From NCBI GenBank assembly GCA_045655805.1, contig JAZOPZ010000020.1, forward strand, positions 1 to 54,012: a stretch of 54,012 bases of DNA, read 5' to 3'. The notes under the pieces were generated by a model, which made no database searches, was not told where the DNA came from, and saw nothing but the letters and a program-made list of their open reading frames with translations. Within the stretch, counting starts at the first letter, position 1. Each line of letters starts with the position of its first letter. This DNA comes from UBA11475 sp045655805 (GTDB lineage Bacteria > Bacillota > Clostridia > Christensenellales > Borkfalkiaceae). Below, one piece after another: positions 43,271 through 50,629 of this stretch. The translations under genes were made by a program, and so were the position numbers.

Positions 43271-43300
43271 GCGACAAGTTAGCAAAACTTGTCGCTTTTT
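43271..43300 (+). terminator. Terminator after tRNA-Glu
   Basis: Perfect 10-bp stem GCGACAAGTT/AACTTGTCGC, 5-nt loop, then TTTTT. It ends the 6S-SDR-tRNA transcript. Confidence 0.9.
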
Positions 43301-43303
43301 ATT

Positions 43304-43470
43304 TTAAATAAATTTTAAACTTATATTCATTTCTACTTTATCAACGGTTAGTTTTACTTTATGATTTGCCATCGACGCATATACAGGATTGTTTGTCAAA
43401 TTTGAAAAGTCACATTTTTCAAACTCAAACAAAATCTCCTATGGTCAAATTTCACACTACCGTTACATGA
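43304..43470 (-). pseudogene. Frameshifted short gene or gene fragment, unknown
   Basis: The minus strand after the cytidylate-kinase-like gene reads GIVLSCNGSVKFDH in one frame, then, one base shifted near 43438, EILFEFEKCDFSNL...VKLTVDKVEMNISLKFI to a TAA at 43304. Adding one A in CATAGGAG joins both into a ~60-residue coding-like peptide. Neither part has a start codon with a ribosome site. It is probably a decayed small gene or a C-terminal fragment. I do not recognise it. The stretch from 43301 to the kinase stop holds nothing else that I can see. Confidence 0.4.
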
Positions 43471-43475
43471 TAAAA

Positions 43476-44099
43476 CTATGCCTTTATTCCTTTTTGTTCG
43501 AGAACTCCGTCGATATAACTAATTAAATACTCTGCTGTTTTTTCAATCCCCAAAACCGAAGAATTTATACACAAATCATAAGTTTTTGCATCACCCCATT
43601 TATTATGCGAGAAGAAGTTATAATACTTTGCCCTATTTTTATCAGCGCGAGCAATGAGTTTTTCAGCCTTTTTATCGGAAATTTTCTCATACTCCATTAC
43701 TCTAGCAACTCTATCGCTTTTATCAGCGCTAATAAATATTGAAATTTTATTTTCCTTATGTCTTAACACGTAATCGGACACACGACCTACAATAACGAAA
43801 GATTCATTTTCTGCCAATTTTTTAATTACTTCAAATTGTGAAAAGTACGCCTTTATTTGTATTTGTTGAGCACCACTACCCGAAAAATAATAATTATTCG
43901 CAACTGAAAAAGCAAAATTTGAAACAGCCCTTTCATCACAAGAAGCAATAAAATCCTCATGTATACCAGACTTTTCCGACGCCATAGTAATAATTTCTTT
44001 ATCATAACATTTTATACCGTAATGTTCGGCTATTTTTTTAGCAATAGCATGCCCACCGGAGCCGAATTCCCTACCTATTGTTATAACAAAATTATTCAT
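43476..44099 (-). CDS. Cytidylate kinase-like family protein
   Basis: A 207-aa P-loop kinase-like protein of the Cytidylate_kin2 family. The phosphate loop is IGREFGSGGHAIAKKIAE (residues 6-24), a variant of the Walker A motif; YYDKE-like CYDKEIIT follows, with VGRVSDYVLR and the lid region RVARVMEYE and KKAEKLIARADKNRAKYYNFF. Family members occur beside transporters and sensors in Clostridia, and their substrate is not known. It is unlikely to be the housekeeping Cmk, which has a different phosphate loop. The ATG follows AGGGGG. It is divergent from the DUF5058 gene. Confidence 0.82.
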   Translation of the reverse strand: MNNFVITIGREFGSGGHAIAKKIAEHYGIKCYDKEIITMASEKSGIHEDFIASCDERAVSNFAFSVANNYYFSGSGAQQIQIKAYFSQFEVIKKLAENESFVIVGRVSDYVLRHKENKISIFISADKSDRVARVMEYEKISDKKAEKLIARADKNRAKYYNFFSHNKWGDAKTYDLCINSSVLGIEKTAEYLISYIDGVLEQKGIKA

Positions 44100-44189
44100 A
44101 TTTAGCCCCCTTTTTCTTTATTATAACATAAAATTTTAACCTTTTCAATAGCATTTTTTGTAAAAATATTCGACTGCACGGTTATTTCG

Positions 44190-44218
44190 TTGTAAATCTC
44201 GCCCATTTGTGATAATAT
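44190..44218 (+). promoter_or_regulatory. Probable promoter of the DUF5058-M20 operon
   Basis: TTGTAA (44190-44195), 17-bp spacer, TAATAT (44213-44218), with AAGGAG before the ATG at 44252. Confidence 0.5.
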
Positions 44219-44251
44219 ATAAAATATTATAAAAGATTTAAGGAGTTTATT

Positions 44252-45037
44252 ATGGAATTTAGAATAGACCATCCAATAATCTTCGTACTAGTTGCTTTAG
44301 TGATTAGCGCGGTTATGGCGCAAGCTGTATTTTTTATGATTAGAGCGTTAAAGCGCGCTAAAGAATTAAATATGGATAAAGGCGTAATAAAACGCACGAT
44401 TATTTCTTCAGCAATATTTACGATAGCACCTGCCGTTTCAATCATTATCGGCATAATTGCATTATCCAAAAAATTAGGTATTGCCTTACCATGGTTAAGG
44501 CTTTCAGTAGTTGGTTCACTCTCTTACGAAACAGTTGCTGCAAACAACGCAATCATGGGTATTACAGGTAAAAAATTCCAAGATTTTCAAACGGTGCTAA
44601 CAGGATCGCAATTCGTTACCGTAACTTTTGTTATGACGATTTCCATCATGCTTGGTGTAATTTTGACGCCACTTATTGCCAAAAAACTACAAAATGGTAT
44701 GGTTTCAATCGGCAAAAAAGACCCTAAATGGCTTGACATATTCCAAAACTCATTGTTTATCGGTATGGTTTCAGCGTTTTTAGGTATGGTATTTGCCGAT
44801 TTTGGTTCTATTTTCTCTGGCGAAACTTATGGACTCGTACCTATACTCGTATTTGCGTCTTCAGCAATCAGTATGCTTATTTGTGGTGTCGTACAAAAAA
44901 TCACCAAATGGCGCTTTATTACCGACTATGCGTTGCCAATCAGTATGTTAGTGGGCATGATACTTGCTATACCTTTAACGCTTTGGCTAGGCACTCCACC
45001 TACAACGGAAACTTTTGCCGTATTATTAACTTTCTAA
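44252..45037 (+). CDS. DUF5058 family membrane protein
   Basis: A 261-aa polytopic membrane protein with about seven hydrophobic stretches, matching my memory of the DUF5058 family. It begins FRIDHPIIFVLVALVIS, has the conserved-looking GIALPWLRLSVVGSLSYET (~80-100) and KKDPKWLDIFQNSLFIG (~155). The alternating inside basic loops (RALKRAKELN, KKLQNGM) fit a transporter. No ATPase or binding protein is nearby; instead a second membrane protein and an M20 peptidase follow at 12-bp gaps. A two-subunit importer for a peptide or N-acyl amino acid is a fair hypothesis. The ATG follows AAGGAG. Confidence 0.8.
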   Translation: MEFRIDHPIIFVLVALVISAVMAQAVFFMIRALKRAKELNMDKGVIKRTIISSAIFTIAPAVSIIIGIIALSKKLGIALPWLRLSVVGSLSYETVAANNAIMGITGKKFQDFQTVLTGSQFVTVTFVMTISIMLGVILTPLIAKKLQNGMVSIGKKDPKWLDIFQNSLFIGMVSAFLGMVFADFGSIFSGETYGLVPILVFASSAISMLICGVVQKITKWRFITDYALPISMLVGMILAIPLTLWLGTPPTTETFAVLLTF

Positions 45038-45049
45038 AGGAGGCTACTT

Positions 45050-45751
45050 ATGAAAAAAGAAAGAAGTTATCTTGAACAAGTTCATCACGACGGCAAAGTA
45101 TGGAATTACTCGATGGCTGTTTTGTTTATACTTTTCCCTTTACTTTTATGTTTTATTTTTGGCGTAGTCCCTGAATGGAACGGGCTATTTAAAGGTTTAC
45201 TTGCAACGTTACCACTTTATTGGCTAGTAGGACTTATTGAAGTTATTACCTACGTACCTATGCTTGGTGCTGGTGGCGCATACCTTTCGTTTGTAACGGG
45301 TAATATTTCAAACCTTAAACTCCCTTGCGCACTTGACGCGTTAGATAAAGCACAAGTAAAATCAAATACTGAAGAAGGTGAAATTATTTCAACTATTTCA
45401 ATTGCAGTGTCATCAATCGTTACTACTTTAATAATTATACTCGGCGTATTGCTTATCATTCCTCTTTCACCGATTTTAGAAAACCCAACGCTTGCACCTG
45501 CTTTTGACCAAATAGTTCCTGCGCTTTTCGGTGCGCTCGGTGTTGTTTTTATTTCAAAAAATTGGAAAATTGCCGTTGCTCCTATCATTTTAATGCTCGT
45601 ATTGTTTATCAGTATCCCATCACTTTCAGGTTCAGTTGGCGTTCTTGCGTCGGTTGGCGCTGTCTTTACCCTGTGCGTATCAAGATTTATGTATAAAAAG
45701 GGTTGGCTTGACGATAAAAAAGATACAGCAGAAATACAAGTAGAAGATTAG
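45050..45751 (+). CDS. Membrane protein partner of DUF5058
   Basis: A 233-aa membrane protein with about six helices. A charged N-terminus (MKKERSYLEQVHHDGKVWN) precedes AVLFILFPLLLCFIFGV; the loop TYVPMLGAGGAYLSFVTGNISNLKLPCA is Gly-rich, followed by DALDKAQVKSNTEEGEIIST, which looks like a cytoplasmic helix. The C-terminal tail is acidic and basic (KKGWLDDKKDTAEIQ). I do not know a family name. The AAAGGAGG site sits 6 nt before the ATG and the gap to DUF5058 is 12 bp, so the two products are likely made together and may form one transporter. Confidence 0.75.
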   Translation: MKKERSYLEQVHHDGKVWNYSMAVLFILFPLLLCFIFGVVPEWNGLFKGLLATLPLYWLVGLIEVITYVPMLGAGGAYLSFVTGNISNLKLPCALDALDKAQVKSNTEEGEIISTISIAVSSIVTTLIIILGVLLIIPLSPILENPTLAPAFDQIVPALFGALGVVFISKNWKIAVAPIILMLVLFISIPSLSGSVGVLASVGAVFTLCVSRFMYKKGWLDDKKDTAEIQVED

Positions 45752-45763
45752 TATAGGTGAATT

Positions 45764-47209
45764 ATGTGGCTTAATATAACTTTGATTACGATAGGCGCGC
45801 TGTTTTTTTGTTTAATTGCAATAGTTTTAATAAGAGCGCTAACATTTAAACCAAAAAAACAAATTACCGTAGAACAACAAACAACGACCTTCAACGAGCA
45901 AGGGGCAATAGACGCTTTAGGTGAACTTATAAAATGCAAAACTGTATCCGACGCAAACCCATCTAAAGAAAATCCTAAAGAATTTGAAAAACTTATAACT
46001 TTATTACCTAAACTATACCCTGAAGTATATACTAATTGTGACTTAAAAACCTTTGACGGTAGAGGATTGTTGTTTAGATGGAAAGGCAAAAACGATAATA
46101 AACCGTCAGTTTTAATGGCTCACTACGACGTGGTTTCCGTAGTTGAAGAACTTTGGCAAAAACCACCGTTTAGTGCAATTATTGAAAATGGTGAAATGTG
46201 GGGTCGTGGAGCGCTTGACACAAAAGTTACTTTTAACGGTGCGTTGTACGCTGCAAACCACCTTATAAAAGAAGGATTTGTCCCAGAAAATGATATTTAT
46301 CTTGCATTTTCAGGAACGGAAGAAATTAACGGTATAGGCGCATTAAAAATAGTTGAATACTTCAAAGAAAACGGCATAACGCCTGAAATGGTCATCGATG
46401 AAGGTGGCGCCGTTTTAGAAAACGTTTTTCCTGGCGTTAAAAAACCTTGTGCTCTTATCGGTGTTGCTGAAAAAGGTATGCTTAACTTAAAATACACCGT
46501 TAAATCAAACGGTGGGCACTCGTCAGCACCAAAGCCAAACTCTCCACTAGTAAGACTTTCAAAGGCATGTTGCGCTGTTGAAAAGAATTATTTTAAGTGT
46601 CAAATAACCAAGCCTGTTGCCGAACTTTTTGATACCCTTGGTAGAGAATCAACTTTCCTTTATAAAATAATTTTTGCCAATCTTTGGCTTTTTAAAGGCG
46701 TCCTGAATATTTTATCTAAAAAAACAGGTGGCGATATGAACGCCCTCTTGCGGACAACCGTTGCTTTTACTAAAGCAGAAGGCAGTCAAGGCATAAACGT
46801 CTTGCCTCCGGTAGCATCGATATATTCAAACAGTCGTATTAACCCTATGGACACGATTGACAGCACCGTTGCACACCTAAACAAGGTCATTAACGATGAA
46901 AAAGTTCAAATTGAAATAATAAATGGTAACGAACCTAGTAAAATTTCAAGGACTGATACACAAGGCTATGAACGCGTCGTAAAAGCTATAAAATCAACCT
47001 GGGATAACGTGCTTACCTCACCTTATCTTATGGTACAATGCTCAGATTCTAGACACTACGATTTAATTTGCGATAGAGTTTATAGGTTCTCTGCAATGGC
47101 TCTAACCTCTGAAGAAAGAGCAACTATACACGGCAATAACGAACGCATTAAACTTGAAAAAATCGTAAAAACCGTTGAGTTTTATATTAACTTAATTAAG
47201 TTATGCTAA
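45764..47209 (+). CDS. M20 family metallopeptidase, membrane-anchored (PM20D1/CPS1-like)
   Basis: A 481-aa di-zinc hydrolase. An N-terminal helix (residues ~3-27) anchors it. Metal and catalytic residues: H and D in LMAHYDVVSV (~112), D in WGRGALDTK (~147), the catalytic EE in FSGTEEING (~178), D/E in VIDEGG (~211) and the last His in CSDSRHYD (~430). The lid domain is in between (~235-380). The overall layout resembles PM20D1/carboxypeptidase S, which hydrolyse peptides or N-acyl amino acids. The ATG lies 12 bp after the membrane partner gene, with TAGGTGA upstream. Import followed by hydrolysis of a peptide-like compound is the simplest role. A terminator follows. Confidence 0.9.
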   Translation: MWLNITLITIGALFFCLIAIVLIRALTFKPKKQITVEQQTTTFNEQGAIDALGELIKCKTVSDANPSKENPKEFEKLITLLPKLYPEVYTNCDLKTFDGRGLLFRWKGKNDNKPSVLMAHYDVVSVVEELWQKPPFSAIIENGEMWGRGALDTKVTFNGALYAANHLIKEGFVPENDIYLAFSGTEEINGIGALKIVEYFKENGITPEMVIDEGGAVLENVFPGVKKPCALIGVAEKGMLNLKYTVKSNGGHSSAPKPNSPLVRLSKACCAVEKNYFKCQITKPVAELFDTLGRESTFLYKIIFANLWLFKGVLNILSKKTGGDMNALLRTTVAFTKAEGSQGINVLPPVASIYSNSRINPMDTIDSTVAHLNKVINDEKVQIEIINGNEPSKISRTDTQGYERVVKAIKSTWDNVLTSPYLMVQCSDSRHYDLICDRVYRFSAMALTSEERATIHGNNERIKLEKIVKTVEFYINLIKLC

Positions 47210-47223
47210 ACTATAATACAATT

Positions 47224-47257
47224 AAAAAGGATAACGATTTCAGTTATCCTTTTTTTG
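47224..47257. terminator. Bidirectional terminator between the M20 gene and proC
   Basis: AAAAAGGATAAC/GTTATCCTTTTT with a 7-nt loop between convergent genes. Confidence 0.88.
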
Positions 47258-48058
47258 TTATTTTTTAAGTTCTAAAGTTCTTTTATAAGATGCCTTTATA
47301 GCGTTTTCGACGACACAATCAAACCCGTCTTTTTCAAACGATTTAATGCCTTCAATCGTAGTTCCTCCCGGACTACATACGTTTTTAATTAACACTAAAA
47401 GATCCTCCCCGCTAACATCAGCAAGTTTTGCCGAACCCTCAACTGTTTTTAACGCGTATAAAAGAGATTCATCTTCATCTAATCCACACTTAATCGCTGA
47501 ATCTTTAAGTGCTTTTAAAAACGCAAATACAAACGCAGGTCCACAGCCCGACAAAACACTACCTGCATCAATCTTTTCTTCATCAAGTTCACTCAACAAG
47601 CCTGCGCCTTGCATAGCCTTTAAAAACAACTCTTTATCAGCGTCCGAAACGGTACTCGATAAAGCATATAAAATAACGCCCGCTCCGATTTGACAAGGAG
47701 TATTCGGCATAATCCTAATAACCGGCAAATCAATCCCGCAAATATTTTTCACACCGTCAATACTAATACCTGCCGCCATACTAACAATAACGGCGTCTTT
47801 ATTGATTAAAAGTTCTCGCTTGATTTCGTCAAAAGCCTTTTGATAGGCTTGTGGTTTTACACCAACGAAAATAATTTTGGAATTTTTAACTACGGCGCTT
47901 GCGCTACTTAAACAAGTTGCGTAAGGCAAAAGTTTTTCACACTTATCAGAGTGCTTATCGTAAAAACAAATTTGATCGGGCGAAAAATTTAGTGCAGTTG
48001 CCTTAATCAAAGCACTACCCATATTACCTGCACCGATAAAGCCGAAAATATAACTCAT
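47258..48058 (-). CDS. proC: Pyrroline-5-carboxylate reductase
   Basis: A 266-aa enzyme of normal length for the last step of proline synthesis. The NAD(P) site is IGFIGAGNMGSALIKA (~residues 4-18), with VGVKPQAY (~65), MPNTPCQIGAG (~120), SGCGPAFVFAFLKAL (~165) and the C-terminal SPGGTTIEGI (~230). It is the last gene of proB-proA-proC; its ATG overlaps the proA stop by one base (TAATG). Confidence 0.95.
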   Translation of the reverse strand: MSYIFGFIGAGNMGSALIKATALNFSPDQICFYDKHSDKCEKLLPYATCLSSASAVVKNSKIIFVGVKPQAYQKAFDEIKRELLINKDAVIVSMAAGISIDGVKNICGIDLPVIRIMPNTPCQIGAGVILYALSSTVSDADKELFLKAMQGAGLLSELDEEKIDAGSVLSGCGPAFVFAFLKALKDSAIKCGLDEDESLLYALKTVEGSAKLADVSGEDLLVLIKNVCSPGGTTIEGIKSFEKDGFDCVVENAIKASYKRTLELKK

Positions 48059-49305
48059 TATCTAACCTGCCCGTTGCCTTTTATTACAAATTTATAAGTA
48101 TTTAACTCGTTAAGCCCCATAGGCCCTCTTGCGTGCAATTTTTGTGTAGAAATACCAATTTCACAACCGTTCCCGAACTCACCACCGTCGGTAAATCTAG
48201 TTGAGGCATTTACGTAAACGGCTGCACTATCAACTGCTAATACAAACTTTTCTATGGATTTTTCGTTAGTAGTAATTATAGCCTCACTATGGTGTGTGGA
48301 GTGTTTTGATATATGCGTTATAGCCGAATCCGTGCCATCAACGACTTTTATTGCTAAAATATAATCTAAAAATTCAGTATCAAAATCCTTATCTAATGCA
48401 GGCGTGCCGTCGATAATTTTTGACGACGCATCGTCAAGTCTTAACTCAACTGGTTGCTTACCGTTAGCAATTCTATCGTCCACTAAAATCTTCTTTAATT
48501 TTGGCAAAAATTCATTTGCGATATCTTTATCAACAAGGCAAACTTCTTCAGCATTGCAAACAGACGGTCTACTAGTTTTTGCGTTTTCGATTATCTTAAG
48601 TGCCATATTTAAGTCTGCAGTTTTTTCAACGAAAATATGACAAATACCTGTACCTGTTTCAATACAAGGCACGGTTGCGTTTTCAACACAAGCCTTAATA
48701 AGACCAGCGCCACCCCTAGGAATAAGCAAGTCCACCAAACCGTTTGCAGTCATAAGATAATTGGCGCTTTCCCTTGAACGGTCGTTAACAATATTGACCA
48801 AATCTTCAGAAAGTCCTGCCTTTTTAAGCCCCGACTTAAGTGCCGAAACTATTGCTTGGCAAGATCTAAAACTTTCCTTACCACCCCTTAACACGCAAAC
48901 GTTACCACTTTTAAGGCAAAGTGCCGCCGTATCGGATGATACGTTTGGACGGCTTTCAAAAATAACGGCAACAACCCCAAAAGGAACGGAAATCTTGCTT
49001 ATATTAAGACCTGCCTTATTGGTGTGATTAGCCAAAACTCTACCAACAGGGTCAGGTAAAAGAGCAACTTCCCTCATACCGTCAGCCATATCTTTAATAC
49101 GTTTTGCCGTAAGTTTTAATCTATCGACCATAACATTTGACAAAAAAGTAGCGTCAGCCACGTCAAGCGCGTTTGCCAAAAGAATTTCTTCAATATTAAG
49201 TTCTAATTCGTCAGCCATTAACTTTAAGGCGTTATTTTTCACTTCGGAAGAAAGCGAAGACGCGAGTACGGTAACGGCTTTTGCTTTTTTTAATAAATTT
49301 TCCAT
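48058..49305 (-). CDS. proA: Glutamate-5-semialdehyde dehydrogenase
   Basis: A 415-aa gamma-glutamyl phosphate reductase of normal length. It has VAVIFESRPNVSSDTAALCLKSGN (split: VIFESRPNV near 105), LRGGKESFRS (~138), LIPRGGAGL (~190), the catalytic Cys in SVCNAEEV (~245) and DGGEFGNGCEIGISTQKLHARGP near the end (GLNELNTYK). It acts after ProB and before ProC. One-base overlaps on both sides couple translation across the operon. Confidence 0.95.
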   Translation of the reverse strand: MENLLKKAKAVTVLASSLSSEVKNNALKLMADELELNIEEILLANALDVADATFLSNVMVDRLKLTAKRIKDMADGMREVALLPDPVGRVLANHTNKAGLNISKISVPFGVVAVIFESRPNVSSDTAALCLKSGNVCVLRGGKESFRSCQAIVSALKSGLKKAGLSEDLVNIVNDRSRESANYLMTANGLVDLLIPRGGAGLIKACVENATVPCIETGTGICHIFVEKTADLNMALKIIENAKTSRPSVCNAEEVCLVDKDIANEFLPKLKKILVDDRIANGKQPVELRLDDASSKIIDGTPALDKDFDTEFLDYILAIKVVDGTDSAITHISKHSTHHSEAIITTNEKSIEKFVLAVDSAAVYVNASTRFTDGGEFGNGCEIGISTQKLHARGPMGLNELNTYKFVIKGNGQVR

Positions 49306-50075
49306 TATTTTTTTACCGCTAAAAATTTAGTTCCGACGGATTTACCCTCTAAAATATAATATAAATCAAGTGGCCTTGAACCGTTTGTAATAACCATATC
49401 ACAATGGGCTGCAGTACAAATTTTACCTGCTGAAATTTTAGTGCGCATACCACCCGTCGCAAGTGAAGAACCTTCACCCCCGGCGAGATTTTCAATTTCA
49501 GGCGTAATATTTTCAACGATAGGTATTAATTTAGCGCTTGCGTTTTTATGTGGGTCTGACGTATACAAACCGTCTATATCAGATAAAATAATCAACAAAT
49601 CAGCGTTAACACTTTTAGCAACTAATGCAGATAAAGTATCGTTATCACCTACTTTAATTTCGTCAGTAGCGATAGTATCATTTTCGTTAATTACTGGCAA
49701 TGCACCGAGTTCAAGCAAACGGTTGATTGTATTGATAAAGTTATTGTATCTATCGTTATGATTAAAGTCGTCACCCGTTAAAAGGATTTGCGCTACCGTA
49801 TGGTGGTATTCTTGAAACAATTTATCGTAAAAATACATAAGTTCACATTGACCAACCGCAGCCGCTGCTTGCTTTGTTGGAATATCTTTAGGGCGTTCAG
49901 ACAAAGAGAGTTTGCCAACCCCCATACCTATTGCACCGGAAGTTACTAAAATAATTTCATTTCCGTCATTTTTTAAGTCGCTTAAGACCTTACAAAGTTC
50001 TTCTGTCTTACGAATATTAAGATTACCCGTTTGGTGAGCCAAAGTGGAAGTACCTACTTTTACGACAACTCTCAT
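49305..50075 (-). CDS. proB: Glutamate 5-kinase, short form without PUA domain
   Basis: A 256-aa amino-acid kinase-fold enzyme that phosphorylates glutamate at the gamma position. Motifs: VKVGTSTLAH (~4-13), LVTSGAIGMGVG (~43), KQAAAAVGQ (~68), INENDTIATDEIKVGDND (~133) and GTGGM-like LATGGMRTKISAG (~208). It stops at about 256 residues, so the C-terminal PUA domain found in the ~370-aa E. coli form is absent, as in some Gram-positive bacteria. The binding of proline for feedback is expected in the kinase domain. It is the first gene of the operon and has a promoter of near-consensus form. Confidence 0.94.
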   Translation of the reverse strand: MRVVVKVGTSTLAHQTGNLNIRKTEELCKVLSDLKNDGNEIILVTSGAIGMGVGKLSLSERPKDIPTKQAAAAVGQCELMYFYDKLFQEYHHTVAQILLTGDDFNHNDRYNNFINTINRLLELGALPVINENDTIATDEIKVGDNDTLSALVAKSVNADLLIILSDIDGLYTSDPHKNASAKLIPIVENITPEIENLAGGEGSSLATGGMRTKISAGKICTAAHCDMVITNGSRPLDLYYILEGKSVGTKFLAVKK

Positions 50076-50104
50076 ATCAAACCATCCTAAATTATAATAT
50101 AAAT

Positions 50105-50133
50105 ATTATACAAAACAAAAAAACAATCGTCAA
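50105..50133 (-). promoter_or_regulatory. Promoter of proBAC
   Basis: On the minus strand TTGACG (50128-50133), 17-bp spacer, TATAAT (50105-50110), 30 bp before the proB ATG. The short leader leaves no room for a T-box or riboswitch. Confidence 0.8.
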
Positions 50134-50217
50134 GTACGAATACGATTTTTTTATTAAATATTCAACTGACTATTATTTTTACATAAAAAAGAGTGGATTT
50201 TACCACTTGTTCACAAT

Positions 50218-50246
50218 AAAAAAGGACGATTACTCGTCCTTTTTTT
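50218..50246 (-). terminator. Terminator of spoVG
   Basis: AAAAAAGGACGA/TCGTCCTTTTTTT with loop TTAC; it overlaps the end of the spoVG reading frame. Confidence 0.85.
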
Positions 50247-50499
50247 GTTCTTTTTTGAACGCATCTAAAACAACGGAAATAAGTTCTTCCCTTGTTTTTG
50301 TGTTTATAGGATGAGCAATATCTTTATGCTCACCCTCACTAGACTTTCTAGACGGCATTGCGACAAAATACCCGTCAACACCCTCAATCACTTTGATATC
50401 GTGCACGACGAAACAATCGTCAATGGTAATTGACGCAACAGCCTTTAACTTGCTATCATCTTTTTTAACGATACGAACTCTACAATCAGTTATATTCAT
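50230..50499 (-). CDS. spoVG: SpoVG family nucleic-acid-binding regulator
   Basis: An 89-aa protein of the SpoVG family (usual length 85-97). It has the conserved start MNITDCRVRIV, then LKAVASITIDDCFVVHDIKVIEG and GYFVAMPSRK, followed by DIAHPIN and a charged C-terminus. SpoVG binds DNA and RNA and modulates sporulation, cell-wall and virulence genes. It does not by itself prove that the host sporulates. The ATG at 50499 has GGGGTG upstream; a GTG two codons earlier is inside that site. It is transcribed alone and is divergent from murC. Confidence 0.95.
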   Translation of the reverse strand: MNITDCRVRIVKKDDSKLKAVASITIDDCFVVHDIKVIEGVDGYFVAMPSRKSSEGEHKDIAHPINTKTREELISVVLDAFKKEQKKDE

Positions 50500-50594
50500 A
50501 ATCACACCCCAACCTTATCTTACTCCTATTTTAGCATATAAAAATTACAAATTCAATATGTTTTTTAATTTTTTTTGGTCATTTTTGCACTTTT

Positions 50595-50624
50595 TTCACA
50601 TTTTTTTTAATATTTTCATACAAT
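50595..50624 (+). promoter_or_regulatory. Probable promoter of murC, leaderless type
   Basis: TTCACA (50595-50600), 18-bp spacer, TACAAT (50619-50624). The ATG at 50630 lies 5 nt after the -10 box and there is no ribosome site. Confidence 0.5.
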
Positions 50625-50629
50625 TTAAT

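Noticed and set aside
50076..50229. T-box or proline-related riboswitch before proB
   Set aside because: The promoter leaves only about 25-30 nt of leader; no structured element fits.
50393..50629. Upstream extension of murC
   Set aside because: It overlaps spoVG on the opposite strand, lies upstream of the probable murC promoter and has no similarity to MurC N-termini.
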